Source: Sulfitobacter albidus (GTDB lineage Bacteria; Pseudomonadota; Alphaproteobacteria; Rhodobacterales; Rhodobacteraceae). Taken from it: 64,000 nucleotides of DNA. This document shows positions 27,105 to 36,115 of the stretch, piece by piece. The translations under genes and the position numbers were made by a program. Location of the stretch: assembly GCF_018200035.1 (NCBI RefSeq), contig NZ_CP073581.1:1484501-1548500 (forward strand). The letters run 5' to 3'. Below the pieces are notes generated by a model. It was not told the DNA's origin. It ran no database searches and saw only the letters and a list, made by a program, of their open reading frames with translations. How positions within the stretch are numbered: position 1 is the stretch's first letter; the number at the start of each line of letters is the position of its first letter.

Positions 27105-28146
27105 ACCAGATTGCCCGTGTAGCTGACGCCGCTGCCGTGGGTAACGCGGCCGATCTCGAACACGTCTTCGCCCCCGTCGCGCAGCATCTTGGCCGCCGCG
27201 TCCGCCTTGTCGGCGGGCACGACCACAACCATGCCAAGCCCTGCGTTGAAGGTCTTGAGCAATTCATCCTCGGCCATGCCGCCGTGGGCCGTGAGCCAGC
27301 GGAATACGCCCGGCAGCTCCCATCCGCCCAGGTCGATCTGCACACCGCAGCCTTCGGGCAGCACGCGGGGATATTCTCGCTCAGCCCTCCGCCGGTAATA
27401 TGCGCGGCAGCGTTCAGATAACCCGCCTGCGCCAGCGCCAGCACCGGTTTGACATAAAGCCGCGTGGGCGTCAGCAGCACCTCACCCAGCGTGCCCGCAT
27501 CCCACGGGCAGGGATCGTCCCACGTCAGGCCAGAGTGTTCGACGATCACGCGCACAAGGCTGTAGCCATTGGAATGCACCCCGTCGCTGCCCAGACCCAG
27601 CAGCACATCACCGGGGGCCACATCGCGCGGCAGCGCGCCGCCCCGCTCCATCGCGCCGACGGAGAAACCGGCGAGGTCAAAATCCCCCTCGGCGTACATG
27701 CCGGGCATCTCCGCCGTCTCGCCGCCGATCAGCGCGCAGCCCGCCCGCTCGCAGCCCGTGGCGATGCCCTCGATGATGCGTGTCGCCTGATCCAGCTCAA
27801 GCTTGGCGGTGGCGAAGTAATCGAGAAAGAAGAGCGGCTCGGCGCCCTGGCACACCAGATCGTTGACGCACATGGCCACCAGATCGATGCCGATCCCGTC
27901 GACGTGGCCGGTGTCGATGGCGATGCGCAGCTTGGTGCCCACACCGTCGGTCGCGGCGACCAGCACCGGATCGGTGTACCCTGCCCCCTTGAGATCAAAG
28001 AGCGCGCCAAATCCGCCAAGACCCGACATCACGCCCGCACGTCTTGTTGCCGCCGCCGCCGGTTTGATCCGTTCGACCAATGCGTTGCCTGCGTCAATAT
28101 CGACGCCCGCGTCCGCGTAGGTCATGCCGTTTCGGGTCTCGCTCAT
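27101..28146 (-). CDS. purM: Phosphoribosylaminoimidazole (AIR) synthetase, frameshifted as read
   Basis: ATG 28146 starts [53 protein letters not shown] and [13 protein letters not shown] are PurM motifs. The frame then breaks at GGGG (27367-27370, + strand); one extra base reads [18 protein letters not shown] and runs on to 27101, giving 348 residues. It converts FGAM to AIR. As a single essential purine gene with intact motifs on both sides, the shift is probably a base-calling error. Confidence 0.93.
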
Positions 28147-28271
28147 GGGATCATCCTGCTGCATTTTTGCTGTCGCGCGCACCGTTACCCCAACTCGGGC
28201 CGCGCGGCAATGCGGCCTGCGCACCTGCGGCCTTGACGCGCGCGGCTGCGCGGCATACCCCATTGCCCGGC

Positions 28272-28348
28272 GGGCCTGTAGCTCAATTGGTTAGAGCAGA
28301 GCGCTCATAACGCTTTGGTTGCGGGTTCAAGTCCTGCCGGGCCTACCA
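28272..28348 (+). tRNA. tRNA-Ile2 (CAU anticodon)
   Basis: A 77-nt cloverleaf with encoded CCA: acceptor GGGCCTG, TAGCTCAATTGGTTAGAGC D-arm, anticodon loop CTCATAA, and T-arm GGGTTCAAGTCC. The CAU anticodon can belong to tRNA-Met or to tRNA-Ile2, in which TilS converts C34 to lysidine. The TTGGTTGC variable region and GTTCAAGTCC T-arm resemble tRNA-Ile2 of E. coli more than elongator tRNA-Met, so Ile is preferred. Confidence 0.85.
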
Positions 28349-28362
28349 GCCGCCGCCTTGCC

Positions 28363-28818
28363 TCACCCTTTGCGCGTGGGGCTTACGTACCAATTCACCC
28401 GCATTTCAACGACCGGATCGCCTGCCTCGTCGCGCAGCTCGATATCGACGTCAAAGGCGGTCTTGCCCGCGTCTTTGATCTCTTTCATCAACTCCGTGCC
28501 GGGGCGCGAGGTGCGGGCGGTTGCCGTCAGCGTGCCTTGGGCGAATTTCTTGTAGGTAATTTCGGCCGTGGCCGCCACGGGCCGCATGTCGAGAATCACC
28601 GGGGCCAGTGCGCCCGCCACCGCCGCGCCCGACGCAGCCTCGCCCAGCGTGAACATCGCGCCCGCGTGCTGGCCCTTGATATGGTTCTCGGTTTCGGGGC
28701 GCTGGATCATGCGGGCCTCGGCCTCGCCATCGGCCACGCGGATCAGTTCGACCCCGGTATGTGTGGCGTATGGCACCGCCTGACCCAGATGCGCCTTGAT
28801 CATTTCATACGGATCCAT
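28363..28818 (-). CDS. Hotdog-fold thioesterase-like protein (DUF4442-like)
   Basis: A 151-residue protein from ATG 28818 with AGGGGG just upstream. HTGVELIRVADGEAEARM, NHIKGQHAGAMFTLGEAASGAAV and AEITYKKFAQGTLTATA follow the PaaI/DUF4442 hotdog pattern, where the His-x-x-x-Met helix contacts an acyl-CoA. Substrate unknown. It is convergent with the tRNA gene. Confidence 0.78.
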   Translation of the reverse strand: MDPYEMIKAHLGQAVPYATHTGVELIRVADGEAEARMIQRPETENHIKGQHAGAMFTLGEAASGAAVAGALAPVILDMRPVAATAEITYKKFAQGTLTATARTSRPGTELMKEIKDAGKTAFDVDIELRDEAGDPVVEMRVNWYVSPTRKG

Positions 28819-28885
28819 TGGTCCCCCTTCGATTGTTCCCGCAAAGGTTGCTGATCGTGTTGATTTTCGCAAGGTTCCCCCAACG

Positions 28886-30178
28886 TCACCGCCCGAGGAC
28901 CAGATCCGCACATAGCCCGCCCAGATCCTCGGACGCCCCCAATCGCAACGTGCCGCCATGCCCCCGCGCCACATCGGCGGCAATCGCAAGCCCAAGGCCC
29001 ACGCCGCCGCCCGCGTTCTGATTGCGCGCCGCATCCAGCCGGGTAAAGGGGCGCAACGCCCGATCGCGTTGCTCAGCGGGGATGCCGGGGCCGTCGTCCT
29101 CGACCCGGATGCGCAGCGTCTTGTCGGTCAGCGACACGGTCACGACCGCGCGGGTCCCGTAACGCACGGCGTTGTTGATCAGGTTTTCGACGGCGCGGCG
29201 GACCGCAACCTCGCGCAGCGCTACGGTGCCGCTGCCCTCGCCGGTCTGGACGAGCGTCACGGGTTTGCCCTCGCGGCGTGCGTTATCGACAATCTCGGTC
29301 ACGATCTCGCGCGGGTCGACCCTTTCCGGCTCCCCCTCCGCCATGCCCTTGGCAAAATTCAGAAACTCATCAAGCATGTCCTGCATGTCGTCGACATCGC
29401 GCAGCAGCGGGGCGGCGTCCTCCTCGTCGATCATCGCAAGGCCCAGCCGCAGGCGTGTCAGCGGCGTGCGCATGTCATGGCTGACCCCGGACAGCATCAG
29501 CGTTCGCTGCTCGATATGCCGCTCGATCCGCGCGCGCATATCCAGAAAGGCGTGCCCGGCGGCGCGCAACTCCACCGCGCCGGTGGGCGTCAGCGACATT
29601 TGGCGGCCCTTGCCGAAAGCCTCTGCCGCACGGGCAAGACGCCGAATGGGCCGCAACTGGTTGCGCAGAAAGATGATCGCTATCACCGTCATCAAGAATC
29701 CAAAGACGGTCATATAGACAAACAGCTGGTGCGGATTCGCCGCCGTGATCCGGCGGCGGTCGAACGACAGCACCAAGGGCTCCGGCATCTCATCCACCGC
29801 GATCCGCACAACATCGGTGTCCCGCAGATCCGCCGCCAGATACCCGGGCAGCCGGTCCGCCAGCCGCTGCATCAGCACCCGACCGGAATAATCGTACCAA
29901 AGCCGCCCGCTCTCCAGCGCCGCGCCCCCGGTGGTCACCCCGATCCCCAGCGGTGCGAGGGCCGCCGCGGGATCCCCGCCCGCCCGCTGCACCGCGCGAA
30001 CCAGGGAGATCTCGCGCAGCATGGTATCGGTCATCTGCTGCGTGACCCCTTCGAAATGGCGCTGCGCAAAGAGAACGGTCACGACCAGTTGCAACACCAC
30101 GACCGGCAGCAACAGGATCAGCGCCGCCCGCCCGTAGATGCCGCGCGGCATATAGTGTTTGAGCCAGCCAAAGGACAT
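28886..30178 (-). CDS. EnvZ-like sensor histidine kinase
   Basis: A 430-residue protein with membrane segments near residues 17-37 and 152-172 around a short periplasmic domain. A HAMP domain (RPIRRLARAAEAFGKG) leads to GVSHDMRTPLTRLRLGLAM, which is the EnvZ-type HisKA motif, and ATPase motifs NLINNAVRYG, VEDDGPGI and GGGVGLGLAIAADV. No OmpR-type regulator is next to it, so its partner lies elsewhere. It is divergent from the metallo-hydrolase gene. Confidence 0.82.
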   Translation of the reverse strand: MSFGWLKHYMPRGIYGRAALILLLPVVVLQLVVTVLFAQRHFEGVTQQMTDTMLREISLVRAVQRAGGDPAAALAPLGIGVTTGGAALESGRLWYDYSGRVLMQRLADRLPGYLAADLRDTDVVRIAVDEMPEPLVLSFDRRRITAANPHQLFVYMTVFGFLMTVIAIIFLRNQLRPIRRLARAAEAFGKGRQMSLTPTGAVELRAAGHAFLDMRARIERHIEQRTLMLSGVSHDMRTPLTRLRLGLAMIDEEDAAPLLRDVDDMQDMLDEFLNFAKGMAEGEPERVDPREIVTEIVDNARREGKPVTLVQTGEGSGTVALREVAVRRAVENLINNAVRYGTRAVVTVSLTDKTLRIRVEDDGPGIPAEQRDRALRPFTRLDAARNQNAGGGVGLGLAIAADVARGHGGTLRLGASEDLGGLCADLVLGR

Positions 30179-30222
30179 GGCTAAACCCTAACCAGAGCTG
30201 TGCCAGCGCGAAAGGCCAAACC

Positions 30223-31140
30223 ATGACGCCCCCCGACGACTTTGATCCCCCCATCGGCGTGGCCGAGACGCTCGCCCCCGGTCTGCGCCGGATTGTGGCG
30301 CCCAACCCGTCGCCGATGACCTATCGGGGTACGAATACCTACCTGCTGGGCACCCGTGATCTGGCAGTAATCGATCCCGGCCCGGACGCGCCCGATCATC
30401 TTGAGGCGATCCTTGGCGCGCTGACCCCCGAGCAGCGCATCAGCCATATCATCGTCACGCACAGCCATCTGGATCATGCCCCGCTCGCCCGGCCGTTGGC
30501 CGCCCGTTGCGGCGCGCCGGTACTGGCCTTCGGCGGCGCGCAGGCCGGTCGGTCGGAAATCATGGAGCAACTCGCACAGGCGGGCGATATCGGCGGCGGT
30601 GAAGGCATCGACCTGGCGTTTCACCCGGACACACAGCTGACCGACGGGGCAAAAATCACCGGCGACGGCTGGGAGCTGGAAGTGCTGCACACGCCCGGTC
30701 ATCTGGGCAACCATATCGCGCTGGCCTGGGGCGACGCGTGCTTTACCGCCGATCACGTGATGGGCTGGGCGTCGTCGCTGGTCTCTCCCCCCGATGGGGA
30801 TCTCACCGATTTCATGGCCTCCTGCGCCCGGCTGCAGGCGCGCGACTGGGCGGTGTTCTACCCCGGGCACGGAGCGCCCGTCACGGATCCCGACGCGCGT
30901 CTTGACTGGCTGGTCACGCATCGCCGCACCCGCGAGGCAGAGATCCTGCGCACCCTCGAAAGCGGCGCGGCGACCGCCGGGCAGATCGCGCGCGCGGTCT
31001 ACCGCGACACCCCGCCCGCCCTTTTGGGCGCGGCCAGCCGCAACGTGCTTGCCCATCTCATCGACCTGCACAGCCGCCGGATCGTGCACCCGCGCGGCGC
31101 GCTTCACGCAGAGGCGGAATTCGCGCTTGGCACCGGATAA
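30223..31140 (+). CDS. MBL-fold metallo-hydrolase (LACTB2-like)
   Basis: A 305-residue protein. NPSPMTYRGTNTYLLG and the metal motif THSHLDHAPLARPL, then HTPGHLGNHIAL, FTADHVMGW and FYPGHGAPV are the MBL-fold ligands. A C-terminal winged-helix-like region follows (TAGQIARAVYRDTP). The architecture matches LACTB2-type hydrolases or nucleases. Substrate unknown. It precedes the tRNA-Asn gene. Confidence 0.84.
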   Translation: MTPPDDFDPPIGVAETLAPGLRRIVAPNPSPMTYRGTNTYLLGTRDLAVIDPGPDAPDHLEAILGALTPEQRISHIIVTHSHLDHAPLARPLAARCGAPVLAFGGAQAGRSEIMEQLAQAGDIGGGEGIDLAFHPDTQLTDGAKITGDGWELEVLHTPGHLGNHIALAWGDACFTADHVMGWASSLVSPPDGDLTDFMASCARLQARDWAVFYPGHGAPVTDPDARLDWLVTHRRTREAEILRTLESGAATAGQIARAVYRDTPPALLGAASRNVLAHLIDLHSRRIVHPRGALHAEAEFALGTG

Positions 31141-31222
31141 ATCACCGGCCGTAAAAAATCCCCGCAAGCCCCGAAAACCCTCTGGACGCCCGTTTGAGCC
31201 AACGCTATACGATGCCCACCGT

Positions 31223-31297
31223 TCCGGCGTAGCTCAGCGGTAGAGCAGTTGACTGTTAATCAATTGGTCGTAGGTTCGATCCCTACCGCCGGAGCCA
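31223..31297 (+). tRNA. tRNA-Asn (GUU anticodon)
   Basis: A 75-nt cloverleaf: acceptor TCCGGCG with CGCCGGA, D-arm TAGCTCAGCGGTAGAGC, anticodon loop CTGTTAA (GTT), T-arm TAGGTTCGATCCCTA, and encoded CCA after discriminator G. A terminator follows 5 bp later. Confidence 0.96.
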
Positions 31298-31301
31298 TAA
31301 T

Positions 31302-31336
31302 AAGCCTTCCAGGTCAATTGCCTGGAAGGCTTTTTT
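31302..31336 (+). terminator. Rho-independent terminator after tRNA-Asn
   Basis: AAGCCTTCCAGG and CCTGGAAGGCTT form a 12-bp stem around TCAATTG, followed by a T-run. It ends the tRNA-Asn transcript. Confidence 0.93.
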
Positions 31337-31394
31337 AATGTCAGGACGCAACGTTTGGCACCTGCGGGCCACACGGGGCCGCGATCGCGGGGTG

Positions 31395-32312
31395 TCAGCC
31401 TGCCGCCTCTCCCGCGTGGGCGCCGCGCAGCAGATCGAGAGGGTTGCTGCCGACTGGCAGATCGCGGCACATCACGCTGCGGATCGTGACTGCGCTCTGC
31501 CCGCTGCCGGATCCGAAATGCGCCGCGTCCGCGGCGCCCACCGCCGCGCGAAATCCCGCCTCAATCGCTGCCTGGTCTTCCGGTGAGACGTCAAAGGACA
31601 ACGCCGTGAACACGCCGTCCCCATTGTAGCTGAGCATCGTTGCGAAAGCCTGCGAATGGGAGACGAACGCCTGCGATAGCGCCGCTACGTAGGGGGTGTC
31701 AAAGCCCACCCCGTGCAGCGTCGTGCCATCGGCAAGCGGACCCATTTCGATCAGGGTGACCGCGGCGCGGGCGCGGCTCGATGTGGGGACACGGCGGATG
31801 CAATTCTCGATCGCGAAGGGCGAGACGATCCCGGACCGATCCGAGCGCAGCGTCGCCCCCCGTTCGATCAGCCGGCTGATCTGGAGCATCTGCGAGTGGT
31901 CGTAATCCAATGACGTGACGGGCAGCGGACGCTCCGATAGGCTCTGCGCCTCGACCGCGCGGATACTTGCCTCAAGATCGAAAAGCTCGAACGGCTTGAG
32001 CATGTAGTCGATCGCGCCGGCCACAAAGGCATCCGCGATGTGCTGGGTGTCGCTGAGCGCGCTGAGCATGACGATCCGCGCGCTGTGGTGCACCGGGTGG
32101 TCGATGATGTCGGGGATCAGTTCGATCCCGGTGACCTCGGGCATGTTGATGTCGAGCAAGACGCAATCAAAGGGCGTTTGCTCTGCGTCCAGCGCGCGGC
32201 GGGCGTGCTGCGCGGATGGCGCAAGCCGCACGTCCCGATAGCCAATGGATTCAAGGAAAAGCTCCGTAATCTCGAGAATTGTCGGATCGTCATCAACCGC
32301 CAGAATTCGCAT
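31395..32312 (-). CDS. Response regulator with unrecognised output domain
   Basis: A 305-residue protein from ATG 32312. The receiver (residues 1-120) has AVDDDPTILEI, phospho-Asp in VLLDINMPEVTG, Ser in IVMLSAL and Lys in YMLKPFELFD. The remaining 180 residues (RSDRSGIVSPFAIENCI, TLHGVGFDTPYVAALSQAF, LSYNGDGVFTALSFD) show no helix-turn-helix. The segment NGDGVFTAL faintly recalls a nucleotide-cyclase or heme-NO-binding fold, too weak to name. No kinase is adjacent. Confidence 0.72.
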   Translation of the reverse strand: MRILAVDDDPTILEITELFLESIGYRDVRLAPSAQHARRALDAEQTPFDCVLLDINMPEVTGIELIPDIIDHPVHHSARIVMLSALSDTQHIADAFVAGAIDYMLKPFELFDLEASIRAVEAQSLSERPLPVTSLDYDHSQMLQISRLIERGATLRSDRSGIVSPFAIENCIRRVPTSSRARAAVTLIEMGPLADGTTLHGVGFDTPYVAALSQAFVSHSQAFATMLSYNGDGVFTALSFDVSPEDQAAIEAGFRAAVGAADAAHFGSGSGQSAVTIRSVMCRDLPVGSNPLDLLRGAHAGEAAG

Positions 32313-32391
32313 AGTGCCGCCCCTTGCCGCGCGGCCAGACGCGATCTGCGCGGCCACCTTCCGTGGCAAAGAGTATTAACGCAAAAGCAAA

Positions 32392-32412
32392 GCCGCAACT
32401 GAAAGTTGCGGC
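32392..32412 (-). terminator. Hairpin downstream of the methyltransferase operon
   Basis: GCCGCAACT and AGTTGCGGC form a perfect 9-bp stem around GAA. On the minus strand TTTGCTTTTGC follows, an acceptable termination tail for the operon that ends at 32449. Confidence 0.75.
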
Positions 32413-32448
32413 AATGTTATTTTCAATAAACCGAAGGCTGTCGCGGAG

Positions 32449-33531
32449 TTACGCGCGTCTGCGCCGGCCACCGGTGCGCCCTGCCCGGCCCCGGCCTTCT
32501 TCGCCCGCCTTTGGCGCGACCTTGTTGAACTTGATCCATTCACCCCCGTGCGGGTCACGGTCAAACAGGAAGTTCGCGGCACGGATCGCTTCCATTTCCT
32601 TGCCCGCGCGCGGCAGCGTCGAGCCCATGCTAAACAGCTGCACGAATGCTTCGTCGTCCATGCCCTCGGGCAGGATCACGCCAAGCGCTTCGATCTCGGC
32701 GCGTTTCTCGGCGATCTTCTTGGGGCCGACAGGCAGTGCGACGGGGTTCATGATCGCGCTCGTCATGCCGGCACCCATCGCCATGGGCAAAAAGGCATTA
32801 TTGATCCCGTGGCGGTTGGGCAGGCCAAAGCTGATGTTGGAAGCACCACAAGTGGTGTTGACGCCCAGCTCTTCGCGCAGACGGCGCACGAGGGTAAAGA
32901 CCTGATGCCCCGCCGTCGCCATCGCACCGATCGGCATGACCAGCGGGTCGACGACGATGTCATGGGCGGGAATGCCAAAATCTGCAGCGCGTTCGACGAT
33001 CTTTTTCGCCACGGCAAAGCGTACATCAGGATCTTCGGAGATGCCGGTATCGTCATTGGAGATCGCCACGACCGGCACGTTGTATTTCTTGACCAGCGGT
33101 AGCACGAGCTCCAGCCGCTCTTCTTCCCCGGTGACGGAGTTCAGCAGGGGACGCCCCTCACAGGCCTCCAGCCCGTTTTCCAGCGCGCCGGGCACGGAGC
33201 TGTCGATGCAGATAGGGCAGTCGGTCACGGTCTGCACGCGTTTGATCATCTCGGGCATCAGCATCGGCTCGACAAAGTTGTTGTCGGCGTAGCGGGGATC
33301 TTCGGCCATCTTGTTTGAGAATACGGCACCCGAGTTCACGTCAAGCACGGTCGCACCCGCGGCGACCTGCGCAATCGCATCGGCCTCGACGCGGGAGAAA
33401 TCACCGCGCTCAAGCTCTTCGGCGAGGATCTTGCGGCCCGTGGGGTTGATCCGCTCCCCGATGACGCAGAACGGCTCGTCAAAGCCGATCACGGTTGTCT
33501 TGGTCTTGGATTCGATGACGGTTCTGGTCAT
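32449..33531 (-). CDS. Methyltetrahydrofolate:corrinoid methyltransferase (pterin-binding module)
   Basis: A 360-residue protein. The pterin-binding barrel signatures are CVIGERINPTGRKILAEEL, GATVLDVNSGAVFSN, CIDSSVPGALENGLEAC and STTCGASNISFGLPNRH-like NTTCGASNISFGLPNRHG. It would move the methyl group of methyl-THF to a corrinoid protein. It has no homocysteine or B12 domains, and those are encoded separately at 21.5-23.3 kb, so it is probably the folate module of a split methionine synthase. An Arg-rich tail (GRAGRTGGRRRRA) is unusual and echoes the Arg-rich tail of the homocysteine module. Confidence 0.87.
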   Translation of the reverse strand: MTRTVIESKTKTTVIGFDEPFCVIGERINPTGRKILAEELERGDFSRVEADAIAQVAAGATVLDVNSGAVFSNKMAEDPRYADNNFVEPMLMPEMIKRVQTVTDCPICIDSSVPGALENGLEACEGRPLLNSVTGEEERLELVLPLVKKYNVPVVAISNDDTGISEDPDVRFAVAKKIVERAADFGIPAHDIVVDPLVMPIGAMATAGHQVFTLVRRLREELGVNTTCGASNISFGLPNRHGINNAFLPMAMGAGMTSAIMNPVALPVGPKKIAEKRAEIEALGVILPEGMDDEAFVQLFSMGSTLPRAGKEMEAIRAANFLFDRDPHGGEWIKFNKVAPKAGEEGRGRAGRTGGRRRRA

Positions 33532-33544
33532 GGGGATCGGTCCT

Positions 33545-34474
33545 TCAGGAGGCTACGGCGGCGGGCACGGCGGCGGCGCCACCGTGGTTTTGCGCCCAGG
33601 TGGCGTTTGTCTTGATCCCGCCCAGCGGGAAGAAGTGCACGTGTGTGATGTTGAAATCCGGATGGGCGGCCTTGTGCGCGGCCAAAGCCTCGATCACCTC
33701 GGTCGGCTCGTAGGGCAGCAGCAGCTTGGTCACATCCATCGCGCGTTTTTGCAGGACCTTCAGCGACGGACCCACCCCGCAGGCGATGGCGAATTTGATC
33801 AGTGTCTGAAGCTTTGCCGGGCCTGCGATGCCGATATGCACGGGCAGCGTGATGCCTGCGGCACGCAGGCTGTCGGCCCAATCAATGATCGGCCCTGCCT
33901 CGAACGCGAATTGCGTGGCGATGGCCATCTGCGCGTCGGTGCGCGATTGAAAGTCATTCTTCCAGCGCAGCGCCGCATCGACATTCGCGGTCGTGCCGTC
34001 GGCGTCGATGTCGCGGTTGCCCTCAGGGTGGCCCGCAACGTGCAAATGGGTGAACCCCGCCGCGTCGAACAAACCCGTTTCGGCCAGCTGCATACTATCC
34101 GAGAAGTCGCCATGCGGCGTGGTCACACCGCCCGCCAGCAGCAGCGCCTGACGCACGTTCGCCTCGCCCTGATAGCGCGCGATCCAATCGGCGAGCGTTG
34201 CGCGGTCCTTGATGATGCGCGCGGGGAAATGCGGCATCACGTTGAAGCCGTCTGCTGCCAGCCGCTTGGCCGTGGCAACCATATCCTCGATCGGCGTGCC
34301 TTCGATATGGGCGATATAGACGCGCGTGCCCGCAGGCAGAATGGCGCGGAAATCCTCGACCTTCTCGGCCGTGCGCGGCATCACCTCGATCGAGAAATCC
34401 TGAAGGAAGCTTTCGACCTTGGGATCTACCGTCGCGGGGGCGTCGTCTTTCTTGCGGAAATTCAGCAAAGCCAT
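33545..34474 (-). CDS. metF: Methylenetetrahydrofolate reductase-like protein
   Basis: A 309-residue protein starting MALLNFRKKDDAPATVDPKV. VEDFRAILPAGTRVYIAHIEG, FNVMPHFPARIIKD, ALLLAGGVTTPHGDF and FEAGPIIDWADSLRAAGITLPVHIGIAGPAK follow the MetF barrel. It would reduce 5,10-methylene-THF to 5-methyl-THF, which feeds the pterin module encoded 13 bp downstream. It is shorter and more divergent than E. coli MetF at the N-terminus. Confidence 0.84.
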   Translation of the reverse strand: MALLNFRKKDDAPATVDPKVESFLQDFSIEVMPRTAEKVEDFRAILPAGTRVYIAHIEGTPIEDMVATAKRLAADGFNVMPHFPARIIKDRATLADWIARYQGEANVRQALLLAGGVTTPHGDFSDSMQLAETGLFDAAGFTHLHVAGHPEGNRDIDADGTTANVDAALRWKNDFQSRTDAQMAIATQFAFEAGPIIDWADSLRAAGITLPVHIGIAGPAKLQTLIKFAIACGVGPSLKVLQKRAMDVTKLLLPYEPTEVIEALAAHKAAHPDFNITHVHFFPLGGIKTNATWAQNHGGAAAVPAAVAS

Positions 34475-34501
34475 CGCAGGCTCCTTTCATATTTGCGGCG
34501 C

Positions 34502-34798
34502 TCAGGCCCAGCCATCGTTTGCAATCAGGGTCTTCAACCGCTCGCGGTCGTATTCGGCGTCCAATCGTGCCGCTTCGGCATCGGCGACGGCGGCATCCTC
34601 GCCCTCGACCGTATAGGGGTCGGCCTTGCGCCATTCAGCGAGGTAGGCGTCGGTATCTTCGGCGCCGACTTTCATCGCGGCGCGGTCGATCGCCTGCTCG
34701 AACCGTTCGGGCAGCGGCCGTTTCTGGCCGCGACGGCCCTTGCCCACGATAACCTGCGCGGGAATATCGCGCCAGTAGACGACGATCACCTCAGCCAT
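34502..34798 (-). CDS. 'Virulence factor' family protein of unknown function
   Basis: A 98-residue protein, MAEVIVVYWRDIPAQVIVGKGRRGQKRPLPERFEQAIDRAAMK..., matching the small Pfam family misleadingly named Virulence factor. It is the first gene of an operon with metF and the pterin module (27-bp and 13-bp gaps), so a role in the folate/cobalamin methyl pathway is more likely than in virulence. The C-terminal half is very acidic (VEGEDAAVADAEAARLDAEYDRE is visible as a helix-prone stretch). Confidence 0.75.
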   Translation of the reverse strand: MAEVIVVYWRDIPAQVIVGKGRRGQKRPLPERFEQAIDRAAMKVGAEDTDAYLAEWRKADPYTVEGEDAAVADAEAARLDAEYDRERLKTLIANDGWA

Positions 34799-34993
34799 AG
34801 TACGATTCCTCCCCGAGCCATGCGGCGTTTTGCCCTGCCTAAACGATGGCGCCACGCGGACAGCGCCGTTTTTCGACTTAAACAGTTCCATCCGCGACCT
34901 CCACCCAATGCACGCGATTGCCTGCAAGTTAGACTTGTGCTGCGCGGCGCTGCGGCATACCCTTTGGGTAACACGAGATGAGAGGCGCATAAA

Positions 34994-36115
34994 ATGGCGC
35001 CAAAGCGGCCCAAAGGTGCGGGCGCGCTCGAACGTAAGTTAAAGACGGCTCTGAGCCCCGCGCCAGCTCCGTCCAGGTCGAATGAGCTATACGCGGCCCT
35101 TGATCTGGGCACAAATAGCTGCCGCATGTTGATCGCAGAGCCGAAAGGCGGCGGTTTTCACGTGGTGGATAGTTTTTCGAAATCCGTGCAGCTTGGCGCG
35201 GGGTTGGAAAAAACCGGGCGCTTGTCGCGCGGATCCATGGCGCGCACCATTCAGGCCCTGCGCATCTGCCAGCAAAAACTCCGTCGTCACCGTGTGAAAC
35301 GCATGCGCCTTGTCGCGACCGAAGCGTGCCGCCGCGCGCTCAACGGCGCCGATTTCATGCGCCGCATCACACGCGAAACCGGTCTGCGGCTCGACATCAT
35401 CGAACCGGAGCAAGAGGCGCAGCTGGCCGTGATTTCCTGCGCGCCGCTGGTCAGCCCCAAGACGGAAAACCTGCTGGTGGTCGACATCGGCGGCGGCTCG
35501 ACCGAGCTGGTGTGGATCGACATCTCTCACGTGCCGCCCATCGACCGCCCCCAGGCGATCATGCGCCTGCACGGCGGTTTCGACCAGGCGCGCAGCACCA
35601 TCCCGCAGGCAAAGGTCGTCGACTGGATCAGCGTGCCGCTGGGCGTGGCCACCCTGCGCGACCAGTTCAATGACGTGGAGGATGATGCCGCCCGTTTTGC
35701 CCTGATGAGTTGGTTTTTCGAGGAAAACCTGACCGATTTCACCCCCTACCAATCGGCGCAACCGCAGGAGCGGTTTCAGATCGTGGGCACATCCGGCACG
35801 GTCACGACTGTGGCGGCTTCGCACCTGGGTCTGCGCCGCTATGACCGTACCAAGGTGGACGGGCTGCGCATGACCAGTCAGCAGATCGACAAGGTGATCC
35901 ACACCTACCTCGCCATGGGCCCCGCCGGGCGGCGCGCGGATCCGTGCATAGGGCAGGACCGCTCTGCCCTGATCATGTCAGGCGCCGCGATCCTGCAGGC
36001 GCTGATGCGCTGCTGGCCCACCGACCGGCTCAGCGTGGCGGATCGCGGCCTGCGCGAGGGGCTGCTATACGCACAGATGAGCGCCGATGGCGTACTGGAT
36101 GAAGGGACGTTCTGA
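34994..36115 (+). CDS. ppx: Exopolyphosphatase / pppGpp phosphohydrolase family
   Basis: A 373-residue protein. [16 protein letters not shown] is the phosphate-1 motif and [18 protein letters not shown] the phosphate-2 motif of the ASKHA fold; EPEQEAQLA carries the catalytic Glu region. It is shorter than E. coli Ppx and lacks the extra C-terminal HD domain. It degrades polyphosphate or pppGpp. The stop overlaps the rlmE start by one base (TGATG). Confidence 0.89.
   Translation: MAPKRPKGAGALERKLKTALSPAPAPSRSNELYAALDLGTNSCRMLIAEPKGGGFHVVDSFSKSVQLGAGLEKTGRLSRGSMARTIQALRICQQKLRRHRVKRMRLVATEACRRALNGADFMRRITRETGLRLDIIEPEQEAQLAVISCAPLVSPKTENLLVVDIGGGSTELVWIDISHVPPIDRPQAIMRLHGGFDQARSTIPQAKVVDWISVPLGVATLRDQFNDVEDDAARFALMSWFFEENLTDFTPYQSAQPQERFQIVGTSGTVTTVAASHLGLRRYDRTKVDGLRMTSQQIDKVIHTYLAMGPAGRRADPCIGQDRSALIMSGAAILQALMRCWPTDRLSVADRGLREGLLYAQMSADGVLDEGTF

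Noticed and set aside
28272..28348. Reading this tRNA as elongator tRNA-Met
   Set aside because: CAU allows it, but the variable loop and T-arm resemble tRNA-Ile2; kept as an alternative only.
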